A stretch of 64,000 nt of DNA. It comes from Halopseudomonas salina. GTDB taxonomy: Bacteria; Pseudomonadota; Gammaproteobacteria; Pseudomonadales; Pseudomonadaceae. The translations under genes and the position numbers were made by a program. Location: NCBI RefSeq assembly GCF_008641105.1, contig NZ_VTTI01000004.1, positions 309,049-373,048 of the forward strand. Reading direction: 5' to 3'. How positions within the stretch are numbered: position 1 is the first letter of the stretch; the number at the start of each line of letters is the position of its first letter. Below are positions 37,698-45,616 of the stretch, piece after piece. The notes beneath the pieces are model-generated. The model saw only the letters and a list, made by a program, of their open reading frames with translations. It searched no databases and had not been told where the DNA came from.

Positions 37698-38669
37698 TCA
37701 GAGCATCGAGTTGAGGCGCTGACGAATCAGTGCGTCCGCTTCGCCCATGATGCGATCGAGCAGCTGCTGGCAGGTCGGAATATCATGGATCAAACCTGCG
37801 ACCATGCCGCATGACCAGGCACCAATCTCCATCTCGCCTTCCTTCATGATGCGCGGATAGACTCCGGCAACTTCATCGATGATGTCCTTGAACTGCAGGT
37901 CCGCGCCCAGGCGCTTTTCTTTCTCGATAATGCGTTCAACCGCTGCGTTATTGAGAACGCGCTCGGTATTGCGCAACGGCCGCATGACCAGGCGGGTATC
38001 GAGCTCGCTGGCAGCCACAATGGCTTGCTTGACGTTCTCGTGCACGGGCGCTTCCTGGGTAGCAATGAAGCGCGTGCCCATGTTCATGCCCTCGGCGCCC
38101 AACGCCATGGCCGCAACCAGCGAGCGACCATCAGCCATACCGCCTGATGCAACGAAGGGAATCTCCAGCTCATCGGCTGCACGGGGCAACAGGATCATGT
38201 TTGGAATATCGTCTTCACCAGGGTGACCACCGCACTCGAAGCCATCGACCGAAACCGCGTCGCAGCCGATTGACTGGGCCTTGAGTGCATGGCGGACCGA
38301 CGTGCACTTGTGTATCACCTTGATCCCGGCGTCCTTGAGCAGTGGCATGTACTGTTCCGGGCTACGGCCGGCAGTTTCGACATATTTGACCCCACCGTCG
38401 ATAATCGCCTTGATATAGCCAGGATAGTCAGGCGTGTTCAGCGAGGGCAGAAAGGTCAGATTGACTGCAAAAGGCTTGTCGGTCATGTCCCGGCAACGGG
38501 CAATTTCATTGGCCAGATCCGCAGCGGTTTTTTGCGTCAGACCGGTGATGGTACCCAGCCCCCCTGCATTGGAGACTGCTGCTGCAAGCTCGGCAAAGCC
38601 GACATAGTGCATGCCGCCCTGGATGATAGGGTGCTGGATGCCGAACAATTCAGTAATACGGGTTTTCAC
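37698..38669 (-). CDS. Nitronate monooxygenase-like FMN protein
   Basis: 323-aa TIM-barrel flavoprotein of the 2-nitropropane dioxygenase/nitronate monooxygenase family, opening with FGIQHPIIQGGMHYVGFAELAAAVSNAGGLG, the usual FMN-binding start. The FMN-phosphate loops are seen around VASGGMADGRSL and ALGAEGMNMGTRF. Related members in the FabK group are enoyl-ACP reductases; the family assignment does not settle substrate. GTG start with AGAGG upstream; 126 nt before the SDR gene. Confidence 0.88.
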   Translation of the reverse strand: MKTRITELFGIQHPIIQGGMHYVGFAELAAAVSNAGGLGTITGLTQKTAADLANEIARCRDMTDKPFAVNLTFLPSLNTPDYPGYIKAIIDGGVKYVETAGRSPEQYMPLLKDAGIKVIHKCTSVRHALKAQSIGCDAVSVDGFECGGHPGEDDIPNMILLPRAADELEIPFVASGGMADGRSLVAAMALGAEGMNMGTRFIATQEAPVHENVKQAIVAASELDTRLVMRPLRNTERVLNNAAVERIIEKEKRLGADLQFKDIIDEVAGVYPRIMKEGEMEIGAWSCGMVAGLIHDIPTCQQLLDRIMGEADALIRQRLNSML

Positions 38670-38796
38670 GATCAGTTGCCTCTTGTGATGGGGTTCCGGC
38701 GGGTGCCGGGATGAATAAAACCTTTGCTGACGCTAATTTCGCGGGCCGTAAATTGCAAGCTTTTGCCCGCCAACGCCCAGTGCGGAGCCTTCAGGG

Positions 38797-39702
38797 TCAG
38801 ATGTCGCCGGCATCCTCGACACGTGATGGCTCCGCTATCCGGGCCCTCGGTTCATGGTGAGCAGGGAGAAAGTCATGTTCGGCAAACACATCGCTGAGAA
38901 TCGCCTGTTCGATAAAACTCCGCTCCCCGACCTTCACCGGCACTCTGACAACCAGGTGCATGGCCTCCGGCGCCGGGACTTGCAGCGTGACCCTCGGCTC
39001 TACCGCGGGCACAGCCAGACCGCGGTTGGCACTCACCCGAGTCATGAAGGTTCTTACCTGTTCGAGATAAGGAGCACAGTGTCGATTAGCTGATTCCAGA
39101 CAAGCCCGCTGCGCCGAGCGCCAGTCATCTCCCCGCCGGAACGGGATGCTGAAGACGTGAAATCCATAATTATCAGTAAAGCTTTCATTGATCACCGGCT
39201 CGGAGACAAACAACGCATTGGGAATAACGATCATCCTGCCCGTGCGTTGCTGCAATGCGCCGGGACCCACCTCAAGAACCGTCGTGGCCAGCAGGCTCTG
39301 GTCAATCACATCACCGCGAAACTCCTTGACCTGAATACGGTCTCCCAGGTTGAAGGACCGTGACCCGCTTTTAAGCAGAGAGCCGGTCAGGCACAGGATC
39401 AACTCCTTTGTCGCGACGACAAAGGCCACTGCGATTGCGACTATCGACAGTGCCAGCGTGCGCAACTCGTCACCCCAGATGATCACCAGGCCAAGGAGCG
39501 TAAGCAAAAGGAAAGCATTCCGCGAGTTAACCAGCCAGCGGCCCCTTAATTCGGGGGATGCAACCGTCCGCCGTATGAAGCGAGCGGTCAGCGAACGGGC
39601 TACCAGAACCACGACAAGCAACAATGCAGTACTGATCAGCAATCGCAAAATCCCGTCCGCGAGTACGACCCCCTCAGGTAACAGATTCACGCCCTCCAGC
39701 AT
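38797..39702 (-). CDS. Small-conductance mechanosensitive channel (MscS family)
   Basis: 301-aa MscS-family channel that opens under membrane tension to release solutes. An N-terminal helix (about 17-35) and two helices (61-76 and 84-105) lead into the pore-lining helix, then the beta domain with NLGDRIQVKEFRGDV and RTGRMIVIPNALFVSEPVIN, features typical of the MscS middle domain. It is divergent from the ATP-grasp gene, 313 nt away. Confidence 0.92.
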   Translation of the reverse strand: MLEGVNLLPEGVVLADGILRLLISTALLLVVVLVARSLTARFIRRTVASPELRGRWLVNSRNAFLLLTLLGLVIIWGDELRTLALSIVAIAVAFVVATKELILCLTGSLLKSGSRSFNLGDRIQVKEFRGDVIDQSLLATTVLEVGPGALQQRTGRMIVIPNALFVSEPVINESFTDNYGFHVFSIPFRRGDDWRSAQRACLESANRHCAPYLEQVRTFMTRVSANRGLAVPAVEPRVTLQVPAPEAMHLVVRVPVKVGERSFIEQAILSDVFAEHDFLPAHHEPRARIAEPSRVEDAGDI

Positions 39703-40015
39703 TACCCCACCCCAAACATGAACATTGTGCAGCGAATCATCCTTGGCTGCCGATCAGCCGTCAATGTCGATGTCTTCGCATCGCTCTACCGGCATGAAAG
39801 AACACGACCGGAACTTGTGTGCCCCATCGGCTTCATACCAATAGAGCCCGAACAGATGACAATAATATTTCGCTCTCGAATCATTTGATAACGACCTAAC
39901 ACCGCAAACCATATGCAGGTACGGTTAGCCTAGACCTCTTCTATGGTGTATAGTAATTACACATCTAAATTATACATTGAACGGGACAAGCTCCCGATCG
40001 CAAAGGAGGTCGCAT
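39703..40015 (+). other. 313-bp region upstream of the ATP-grasp gene
   Basis: Gene-free and AT-richer than its surroundings. It holds an AlgU-type promoter match (listed separately) and, nearer the gene, a short dyad GTGTA/TACAC (39946-39962) overlapping a TATAGT hexamer (39949-39954) that could be a -10 or an operator. An AAAGGAGGT Shine-Dalgarno is at 40002-40010. Confidence 0.6.
39810..39837 (+). promoter_or_regulatory. Candidate AlgU (sigma-E type) promoter for the ATP-grasp operon
   Basis: GGAACTT (39810-39816) and TCATA (39833-39837) separated by 16 nt fit the AlgU consensus; the two hexamers are the same as in the distal algU promoter of this window (17-nt spacer there). It is oriented towards the ATP-grasp gene, whose start is about 180 nt downstream. 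Confidence 0.55.
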
Positions 40016-41242
40016 ATGAAGAAGGATCCAACCAAGGGTTTTATTGCTCTGCTCGGCTGGGCGCCCAACGCTGTTGAAGCCGCAGCCACCTTTGACCGTC
40101 GCTATGTAGTAGTCGCACCCGAATGGGCCGAGGACTACTGTAAAGAGCACGATATCCCCTACGTGGCCTGGAACTTCGAGCGCCTCAACGACCGGTCCAT
40201 GGAAATAGCTCAGACGCTCAAGGACATGGGCGTGGATGTATCCATCCCATTATTCGAAGAGACCGTTGAGTGGGCCGGGGCGATCAACTCCGTCCTGCTG
40301 GATAATCCACGCCTGTTCGGCCAGTCAATGCTGATGCGTGACAAGTCGCTGATGAAGCGTCGTGCACAGCTTGGTGGCATTCGCGTTGGCATCTTCGAGG
40401 AAGCCCACGATCGCGGCGATGTGATCCGCTTCCTCAAGCGCGTCAACCAGACCCTGCTCAAGCTTGATGGCGATCCGAACGATCCGATCCACGTCAAGGC
40501 GTTCGACAAGGCGGGTTGTCTCGGTCACCGGGTCATTCGCACACCGGATGACGTGGATGCGATCCCTGACGAGGAGTTCCCATCCCTGATGGAGTCCCAC
40601 CTCGATGGCTGGGAATTTGCGGTCGAGGCCTGGATTCACGATGGCAAGATTCGCTTTCTGAACATCTCCGAGTATGTACGTCTTGGTTATTCGGTACACG
40701 TTCCCGCATCACCCAAGCTGGAAGAGTATCGTCCGCAGATCGTCAAGCAGATCGAGAAGCTGATCAAAACCTTCGACATCGAATTCGGGATGATTCACCC
40801 CGAGTATTTCGTGACCAGCGACGGCGAGATGTACTTTGGTGAGGTGGCCTACCGTCCGCCGGGCTTCAAGGTATTCGAGCTGCTTGAGCGCGTGTACAAG
40901 GGTTTCAATGCTTATCATGCGAGCATGCTGGTATTCGATCCGAAATCCACCGAAGAGGAAGTCCAAGCCTACTTCCCCAAGGAGATCGAGGACGCCGATG
41001 GGTACGCCGGTTGCTTTGGTGTCTATCCGCGCCGCCGCGTAGTCAGCAAGCTCGAAATTCCTGCTGAAACCGAGGATCACCCCTATTTCGAGTCACACGA
41101 GCTGACGACACCGCTTGAAGAGATGGTAACCAAGCGCACCGCATTCGGAACCCATTGGGGCCTGATCTATTTCAAGGGCGACAACGCCGAGGAAATGCAC
41201 AAGTTGCTCGCGCGTCAGGAAGAACTGGACTTCTACGTATAG
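40016..41242 (+). CDS. ATP-grasp family ligase of unknown substrate
   Basis: 408-aa ATP-grasp protein. A pre-grasp N-terminal domain (about 1-115) is followed by the ATP-binding region: VKAFDKAGCLGHRVI (glycine-rich nucleotide loop), MESHLDGWEFAVEAWIHDG and the metal-binding segment FGMIHPEYFVTSDGEMYFGE with EVAYRPPG. These enzymes join a carboxylate to an amine or thiol through an acylphosphate. A very strong Shine-Dalgarno precedes the ATG at 40016; the frame is open 13 codons further upstream. Followed 59 nt later by a large unknown protein, likely its partner. Confidence 0.88.
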   Translation: MKKDPTKGFIALLGWAPNAVEAAATFDRRYVVVAPEWAEDYCKEHDIPYVAWNFERLNDRSMEIAQTLKDMGVDVSIPLFEETVEWAGAINSVLLDNPRLFGQSMLMRDKSLMKRRAQLGGIRVGIFEEAHDRGDVIRFLKRVNQTLLKLDGDPNDPIHVKAFDKAGCLGHRVIRTPDDVDAIPDEEFPSLMESHLDGWEFAVEAWIHDGKIRFLNISEYVRLGYSVHVPASPKLEEYRPQIVKQIEKLIKTFDIEFGMIHPEYFVTSDGEMYFGEVAYRPPGFKVFELLERVYKGFNAYHASMLVFDPKSTEEEVQAYFPKEIEDADGYAGCFGVYPRRRVVSKLEIPAETEDHPYFESHELTTPLEEMVTKRTAFGTHWGLIYFKGDNAEEMHKLLARQEELDFYV

Positions 41243-41301
41243 CGCTCAGCGCATCCGGTCCCTATCATGGGCGGCAATGAGAATGAATAGGGAGTGTGTG
41301 C

Positions 41302-43323
41302 GTGGTCGAGCAGAATACGCAAAATCCGCCAGATGACGGCAAGCTTGCGTTGTTGTTGTCCCGGTTTGACGAAGCCCTTGAGCTGCTGGATCGCGCCCCC
41401 GAGTTTGCCAAGCCAGGCAAGCTCGGCCGGGTATTCGACACCGCGCGGAGGGTAATGATGGTAGCCGGTGGCTGTGCGCAGCTTGAATCGCGCGCAGCCA
41501 TGCTGGAGTCCGCAGGAATTTTCGCCGGCTCCGACTGGGCCAGCCCCGAAACACTGGTGCCGGCCCTCACTCCCCAGACCCTGTCGAGTGCTGATCCCCA
41601 TACGCTGGTGATTGAAGCGTTGAGCGAGCTCAGACTGCTGGCTGTAGCCCGCGGCGAATTTGTTCACCCGGTTGTGTCTTCCGAGCATGCACATCATTTT
41701 CTTACTCAGGTACTGGCAAGCAACCTTGCGTTACTGTTCTCACCCTTGAGTGAAGCCGAGCGTGAAACTCAGGGACGTCTAGCCGAGCTGCCACGTAACC
41801 TGCTGCAGCATCTGGCAGCTTCAATCGGCTATCAACACATTATTGACCAGTTGATTGGCGAGATCTGGCGCATCCTGCAGCAACGGCCCATTCAGGTTGA
41901 CCCGGTAAAACGGATGATTACCCAGATTGCCCTGTGTCAGGCCAATCCCGACATTGATCTGGGCAACAGCGGACAGGGCGCCGACCGCCTGGTAAGCAGC
42001 CTGTTCGGTCCGACCCATGCATGCCGAGAAGACCCGGGTATCGAAATCTACCAGGAACGTCTCGATTACATGGACCACGCCGCGCTGCAAAGCGAAGCGA
42101 CCGGTTTTGCCCGGGCCATGCACGATACCGGTCTGGCCTCTGCCTATCACGCCGTTCTAATGCGTCACCTGCTTAACCAGGCGGAGCATTTGCTGGCTGA
42201 GGCCATGGGGCTGTCGGCCACCGGAAGAGACTGTCTTCTGTGTTATCGCGAGCTGGTCCTGGCACTGATCGACAAGGGTGTACATCCGGGTACTCCGCAG
42301 GCGATCTACGGTCTGGCCCTGATGCTGGAGCGCGGCATTCTGTTTCAGTTGCCGGTTGCCCCTGCCATGTGGCGGCAGCTCGGCTTACCCTTGTCGGACT
42401 GGTCACGGGAGCGGCTGACCATGGCGTTCGGCACCGCCGTACCAGCTGAGGCACTGTTGTTGGAGGGGGTTCTATGTATGCTGGGCCTGCCCCTCGGCGT
42501 AGGCCAGGGCAACAACCCGACCTGTCAGTCTGCACGGGCATTATCGATGTGGGCCTACAACGACCCGGATTATCTTCTGCAAATGGTGACCTGGGCGGCG
42601 CGCGATGATGAGATCATCATGCACTTCGAAGGGCAGCCAATTTCCTCACAGGAAAGCCTGAGTGGCGTGGCTACCACCTTGCCGATCGACCTGGATGCAG
42701 TTTCACTATTGGTGGTGCCGCATCTGGACCGCATCTACGCTGAAATGGGGCGACGCTGTATCGGTCGTGAGGGCGACCCGCATCGCTGGGTCAATCCCGA
42801 GTTCCATGGCTGGTGGGCAGGTCGTGGCTTCCGATTGAATGTTGATGTCCCGACGGGCCATCTGGTTGATCTGGATGATTTTATCCGGCACTTCTATGCC
42901 GCCTATCATCCGTATCACAATGGCAATCAGCCGCTGATTCACCCCCAACCGGCGGGCATCGCAGTTACCGATAGCGCTGCGCGCTTCATCGGCTGGCACG
43001 CCATCACCATATTGCGGGTCAATCTGGATCAGACCGATGAGATGCGCCTGTATTTCTACAATCCGAACAATGACAGCGGGCAGAATTGGGGCGACGGCGT
43101 AGAGGTCAGTACCGCAGGCCACGGCGAACGCTTCGGAGAGGCTTCACTACCCTTCGCACAGTTTCTGTCCAGGCTGTACATTTTTCACTACGACCCTCTC
43201 GAGCACGGTGAACCCGCGTCCGTCACCCGCGAGGAGCTGGATGAAGTCATCGGTTATATACAGCGCAGCTGGGGCGCCGGACGCATGCCAGATGCCCCTC
43301 TTGAGCCTCCTGTCACTACATGA
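41302..43323 (+). CDS. Large protein of unknown function with a possible papain-like cysteine hydrolase domain
   Basis: 673-aa protein I cannot place in a family. The first ~380 residues look helical with no signal peptide or membrane span. In the C-terminal half Gln402 and Cys408 (GQGNNPTCQS) stand six residues apart, as the oxyanion Gln and nucleophile do in papain. They are followed by His566 (GWHAITIL) and Asn587 (YFYNPNN), in the Cys-His-Asn order of papain-like hydrolases, and a WGDG further on. This triad is an inference. GTG start at 41302 with AGGGAG upstream. Encoded just downstream of the ATP-grasp gene; a palindrome follows the stop. Confidence 0.75.
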   Translation: MVEQNTQNPPDDGKLALLLSRFDEALELLDRAPEFAKPGKLGRVFDTARRVMMVAGGCAQLESRAAMLESAGIFAGSDWASPETLVPALTPQTLSSADPHTLVIEALSELRLLAVARGEFVHPVVSSEHAHHFLTQVLASNLALLFSPLSEAERETQGRLAELPRNLLQHLAASIGYQHIIDQLIGEIWRILQQRPIQVDPVKRMITQIALCQANPDIDLGNSGQGADRLVSSLFGPTHACREDPGIEIYQERLDYMDHAALQSEATGFARAMHDTGLASAYHAVLMRHLLNQAEHLLAEAMGLSATGRDCLLCYRELVLALIDKGVHPGTPQAIYGLALMLERGILFQLPVAPAMWRQLGLPLSDWSRERLTMAFGTAVPAEALLLEGVLCMLGLPLGVGQGNNPTCQSARALSMWAYNDPDYLLQMVTWAARDDEIIMHFEGQPISSQESLSGVATTLPIDLDAVSLLVVPHLDRIYAEMGRRCIGREGDPHRWVNPEFHGWWAGRGFRLNVDVPTGHLVDLDDFIRHFYAAYHPYHNGNQPLIHPQPAGIAVTDSAARFIGWHAITILRVNLDQTDEMRLYFYNPNNDSGQNWGDGVEVSTAGHGERFGEASLPFAQFLSRLYIFHYDPLEHGEPASVTREELDEVIGYIQRSWGAGRMPDAPLEPPVTT

Positions 43324-43332
43324 TGGGTTCCC

Positions 43333-43357
43333 GGCGCCAGCAGCAATTGCTGGCGCC
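43333..43357. terminator. Palindromic hairpin between convergent genes
   Basis: A perfect 10-bp stem (GGCGCCAGCA with TGCTGGCGCC) around a 5-nt loop lies in the 48-nt gap between the unknown 673-aa protein and the metallo-hydrolase gene. There is no U-run, so termination is plausible but not shown. Confidence 0.45.
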
Positions 43358-43371
43358 CCATCAACCTTGGA

Positions 43372-44355
43372 TCAGCGATCCGACCGTAGCGGCCCGAACT
43401 CTAGCGGCACCCAGGAGAATGCCGCCCCTTCGCGGCGAACATGACCCAGGCCAGGGAAAGGCAAATGCGCTCCCGCCACCCAGAACCGGTTACGTGCAGC
43501 CTCGTTAAATACATCCTTGCGGGTGGCCAGCGCCGCCTCACTGTCGACGTCGAACTCGATCGTCACATCCGGGCGAGCAAATTGCACCGTATGACTATGC
43601 ACAATATCGCCCCAGACCATCAGGTCCTGCCCCTCAGATTGAAACAGGTAGGCATTGTGCCCAGGCGTGTGGCCGTTCGTGGGTACAGTTCGCACGCCGG
43701 GCATCAGTTCGGTATCACGCCCGTACTTCTGCAATCGCTTTTGCGCCACATAGGGCTCTACGGCCGCCTGAGCCATCTTGAAAAACGGTTGGGCGCTGTC
43801 CGGCATGGTCGCTGTCAATTCTTCATCCAGCCAGTAAGCGGCTTCTGCGCGAGGCACGTGTACCGTGGCGTTGGGGTAGGTTGCCGATCCGTCGCTGTTG
43901 CGCAAACCACAGGCGTGATCCGGATGCAGGTGCGTCAACAACACCATACTGACCTGCTCGACAGTGTAGCCGGAGGCTTTCAGATTGGATGCAACATTGC
44001 CGAGGGTCGGTCCGAAACACTGCGCAGCGCCCACATCGACCAGAATCAGCTCGGTACCCGTGTTGACCAGATAAGCGTTGACCGCTGTTTGTACTCCGTC
44101 ATCGGCTGAAACGAACATCCGCGTGAAAAGCGTTTGCAGGTTATCTGCATCAATGCCCTTGAGTAGCGCCGGATCCAGATCAACATACCCATCGTAAAGT
44201 GCAGTTACTTCAAATTCGCCCAGATTCATGCGGTAGTAGCCAGGCACTTGCTCTTGTTGCCTGGGAACCGGTTGCGCTTGTGCAAAAGAGGAAAACAGCG
44301 TCAGACCGGCTGCAGCCAGCCCAATGGAACGAATCAAAGGGTGTTTCAGACTCAT
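43372..44355 (-). CDS. Secreted MBL-fold metallohydrolase
   Basis: 327-aa exported protein (signal peptide 1-27, ending SFAQA) with a metallo-beta-lactamase fold. The zinc motif HLHPDHACG gives HxHxDH; further metal histidines fit GHTPGHNAYL and the C-terminal region. The YYRMNLGEFEVTALYDG opening resembles periplasmic MBL hydrolases of the lactonase/quorum-quenching-like group, but the substrate is undetermined. ATG at 44355 with CGGAG; the upstream open frame to 44415 adds residues ahead of the signal peptide and is unlikely. Confidence 0.9.
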   Translation of the reverse strand: MSLKHPLIRSIGLAAAGLTLFSSFAQAQPVPRQQEQVPGYYRMNLGEFEVTALYDGYVDLDPALLKGIDADNLQTLFTRMFVSADDGVQTAVNAYLVNTGTELILVDVGAAQCFGPTLGNVASNLKASGYTVEQVSMVLLTHLHPDHACGLRNSDGSATYPNATVHVPRAEAAYWLDEELTATMPDSAQPFFKMAQAAVEPYVAQKRLQKYGRDTELMPGVRTVPTNGHTPGHNAYLFQSEGQDLMVWGDIVHSHTVQFARPDVTIEFDVDSEAALATRKDVFNEAARNRFWVAGAHLPFPGLGHVRREGAAFSWVPLEFGPLRSDR

Positions 44356-44438
44356 CAGACTTCTCCGTGCCACTTTATGGTGCTCAAGCATCGGATCTTT
44401 TGCAGCACTGTGCAAGTCGGGGCAAAACGCACCAGCAG

Positions 44439-45260
44439 CTAATCGGTCGCACCCGTGTTTCGATAAATGTCACGGAACCAGCGATAGCCCACCCACGCAG
44501 CAGCCAGCAGGTAAGGGACAGCGCCTGGCACCCACATGATCAAGCCGGCCAATTGCTGATCTTCCAGGCTCCGCGACTCTCCGTACAGCGGCGCCTGGGC
44601 AAATGTCAGCAAAGCCCCCAGAAAACCGGTGTGCATTAGAGTGAGCAACAAAGCAAACAGCGACCAATGCACATTCCGCCGCTTGCCCTGCAAGACCGCC
44701 CACCAGAACAATCCGGCTGTCAGTAGAAACATGCCGTGCTCCACCACATGCCACCAGGGATTATCCAGCGCCAGTTGGTAGAACCGCGGCGTATGCCAGA
44801 ACCACACCGTCAGGCCATGCAGGTAGGCGGTAAGCATCGGATGCCGGGGCAGGCGCAGAAAGGGGGTCCAGCAGCTGACTAGCCATCGCCCTCCCCCCGC
44901 GACGAGCTGGCTCAAAGGACTGCTGAGCACCCACAAAGGGGCGATCACAACCATGAACAACATGTGCTGGATCATGTGGGCGGTAGTACTGGTTTCCGCC
45001 CATTCGTCCAGCGGCCCGACCACGGCAAAAAAACTCAGCAGCATTGCCACATGAAAAAAGATCGGGTGCCAGACAGGTGCGGCCCTGCGCACTGATCCAA
45101 GGATGTAGAAAATCCAGAAAATACTCAAGATGGCTGCACCCAGCAATATGGATATCCGCTCCTCCAGGCTGCCCGATAGCGGGCTGTGAGCCCAAGCCGG
45201 GATGCTCGTGCTACCAAGCACAAACACGCTCAGCCAGAGGATTGCGCGCGGCCTGGTCAC
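44439..45260 (-). CDS. CtaG-like cytochrome c oxidase assembly protein (caa3 type)
   Basis: 273-aa multi-pass membrane protein of the CtaG_Caa3 family, involved in assembling caa3/aa3 oxidases. Seven or so hydrophobic segments and the histidine-rich stretches HMIQHMLFMVV and WHVVEHGMFLL are typical. The start is uncertain: GTG at 45260 forms a GTGA overlap with the preceding gene, giving translational coupling; GTG at 45266 is also possible. The longer open frame to 45659 only overlaps the neighbour. Third gene of the oxidase cluster. Confidence 0.85.
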   Translation of the reverse strand: MTRPRAILWLSVFVLGSTSIPAWAHSPLSGSLEERISILLGAAILSIFWIFYILGSVRRAAPVWHPIFFHVAMLLSFFAVVGPLDEWAETSTTAHMIQHMLFMVVIAPLWVLSSPLSQLVAGGGRWLVSCWTPFLRLPRHPMLTAYLHGLTVWFWHTPRFYQLALDNPWWHVVEHGMFLLTAGLFWWAVLQGKRRNVHWSLFALLLTLMHTGFLGALLTFAQAPLYGESRSLEDQQLAGLIMWVPGAVPYLLAAAWVGYRWFRDIYRNTGATD

Positions 45261-45616
45261 ACGCACGGGGCCAACATAACGGCCGGCAATGCCACTGCCA
45301 GGGTCGCAAAAGCTCCCACCAGGTAAACCCCCGCAGCGGCGCTGGCGATAAAGCGCTGATTGTCCCGCTCCCTGGCGGACAGGCATTGTGCTGCCGACCG
45401 GACTGCCCAGCAACGACGGGCACAAAACAAAAGGAACAGCGATAACGCCATGCCAAGGACAAGCACCAGAGCGTTGACCCAGGTCATAACGCCCTGGTCC
45501 GGGCTCGGCGGCGCCAGTTTGCAGACAACTCCCAGCCCGCCATACAGACTGACGAACCAGGCGCTCCAGACGATCAGCCCGAAAAACATCTGCAAAGGAT
45601 GGGATGGTGAAAACAT
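45257..45616 (-). CDS. Small oxidase-cluster membrane protein
   Basis: 119-aa protein with three predicted transmembrane helices (about 8-28, 44-66 and 92-113). I do not recognise the family, but its position identifies it with the terminal oxidase: its ATG overlaps the stop of the subunit I-III gene by 1 nt (TGATG) and its stop overlaps the CtaG-like start. Possibly a subunit IV-like or assembly component. Confidence 0.75.
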   Translation of the reverse strand: MFSPSHPLQMFFGLIVWSAWFVSLYGGLGVVCKLAPPSPDQGVMTWVNALVLVLGMALSLFLLFCARRCWAVRSAAQCLSARERDNQRFIASAAAGVYLVGAFATLAVALPAVMLAPCV

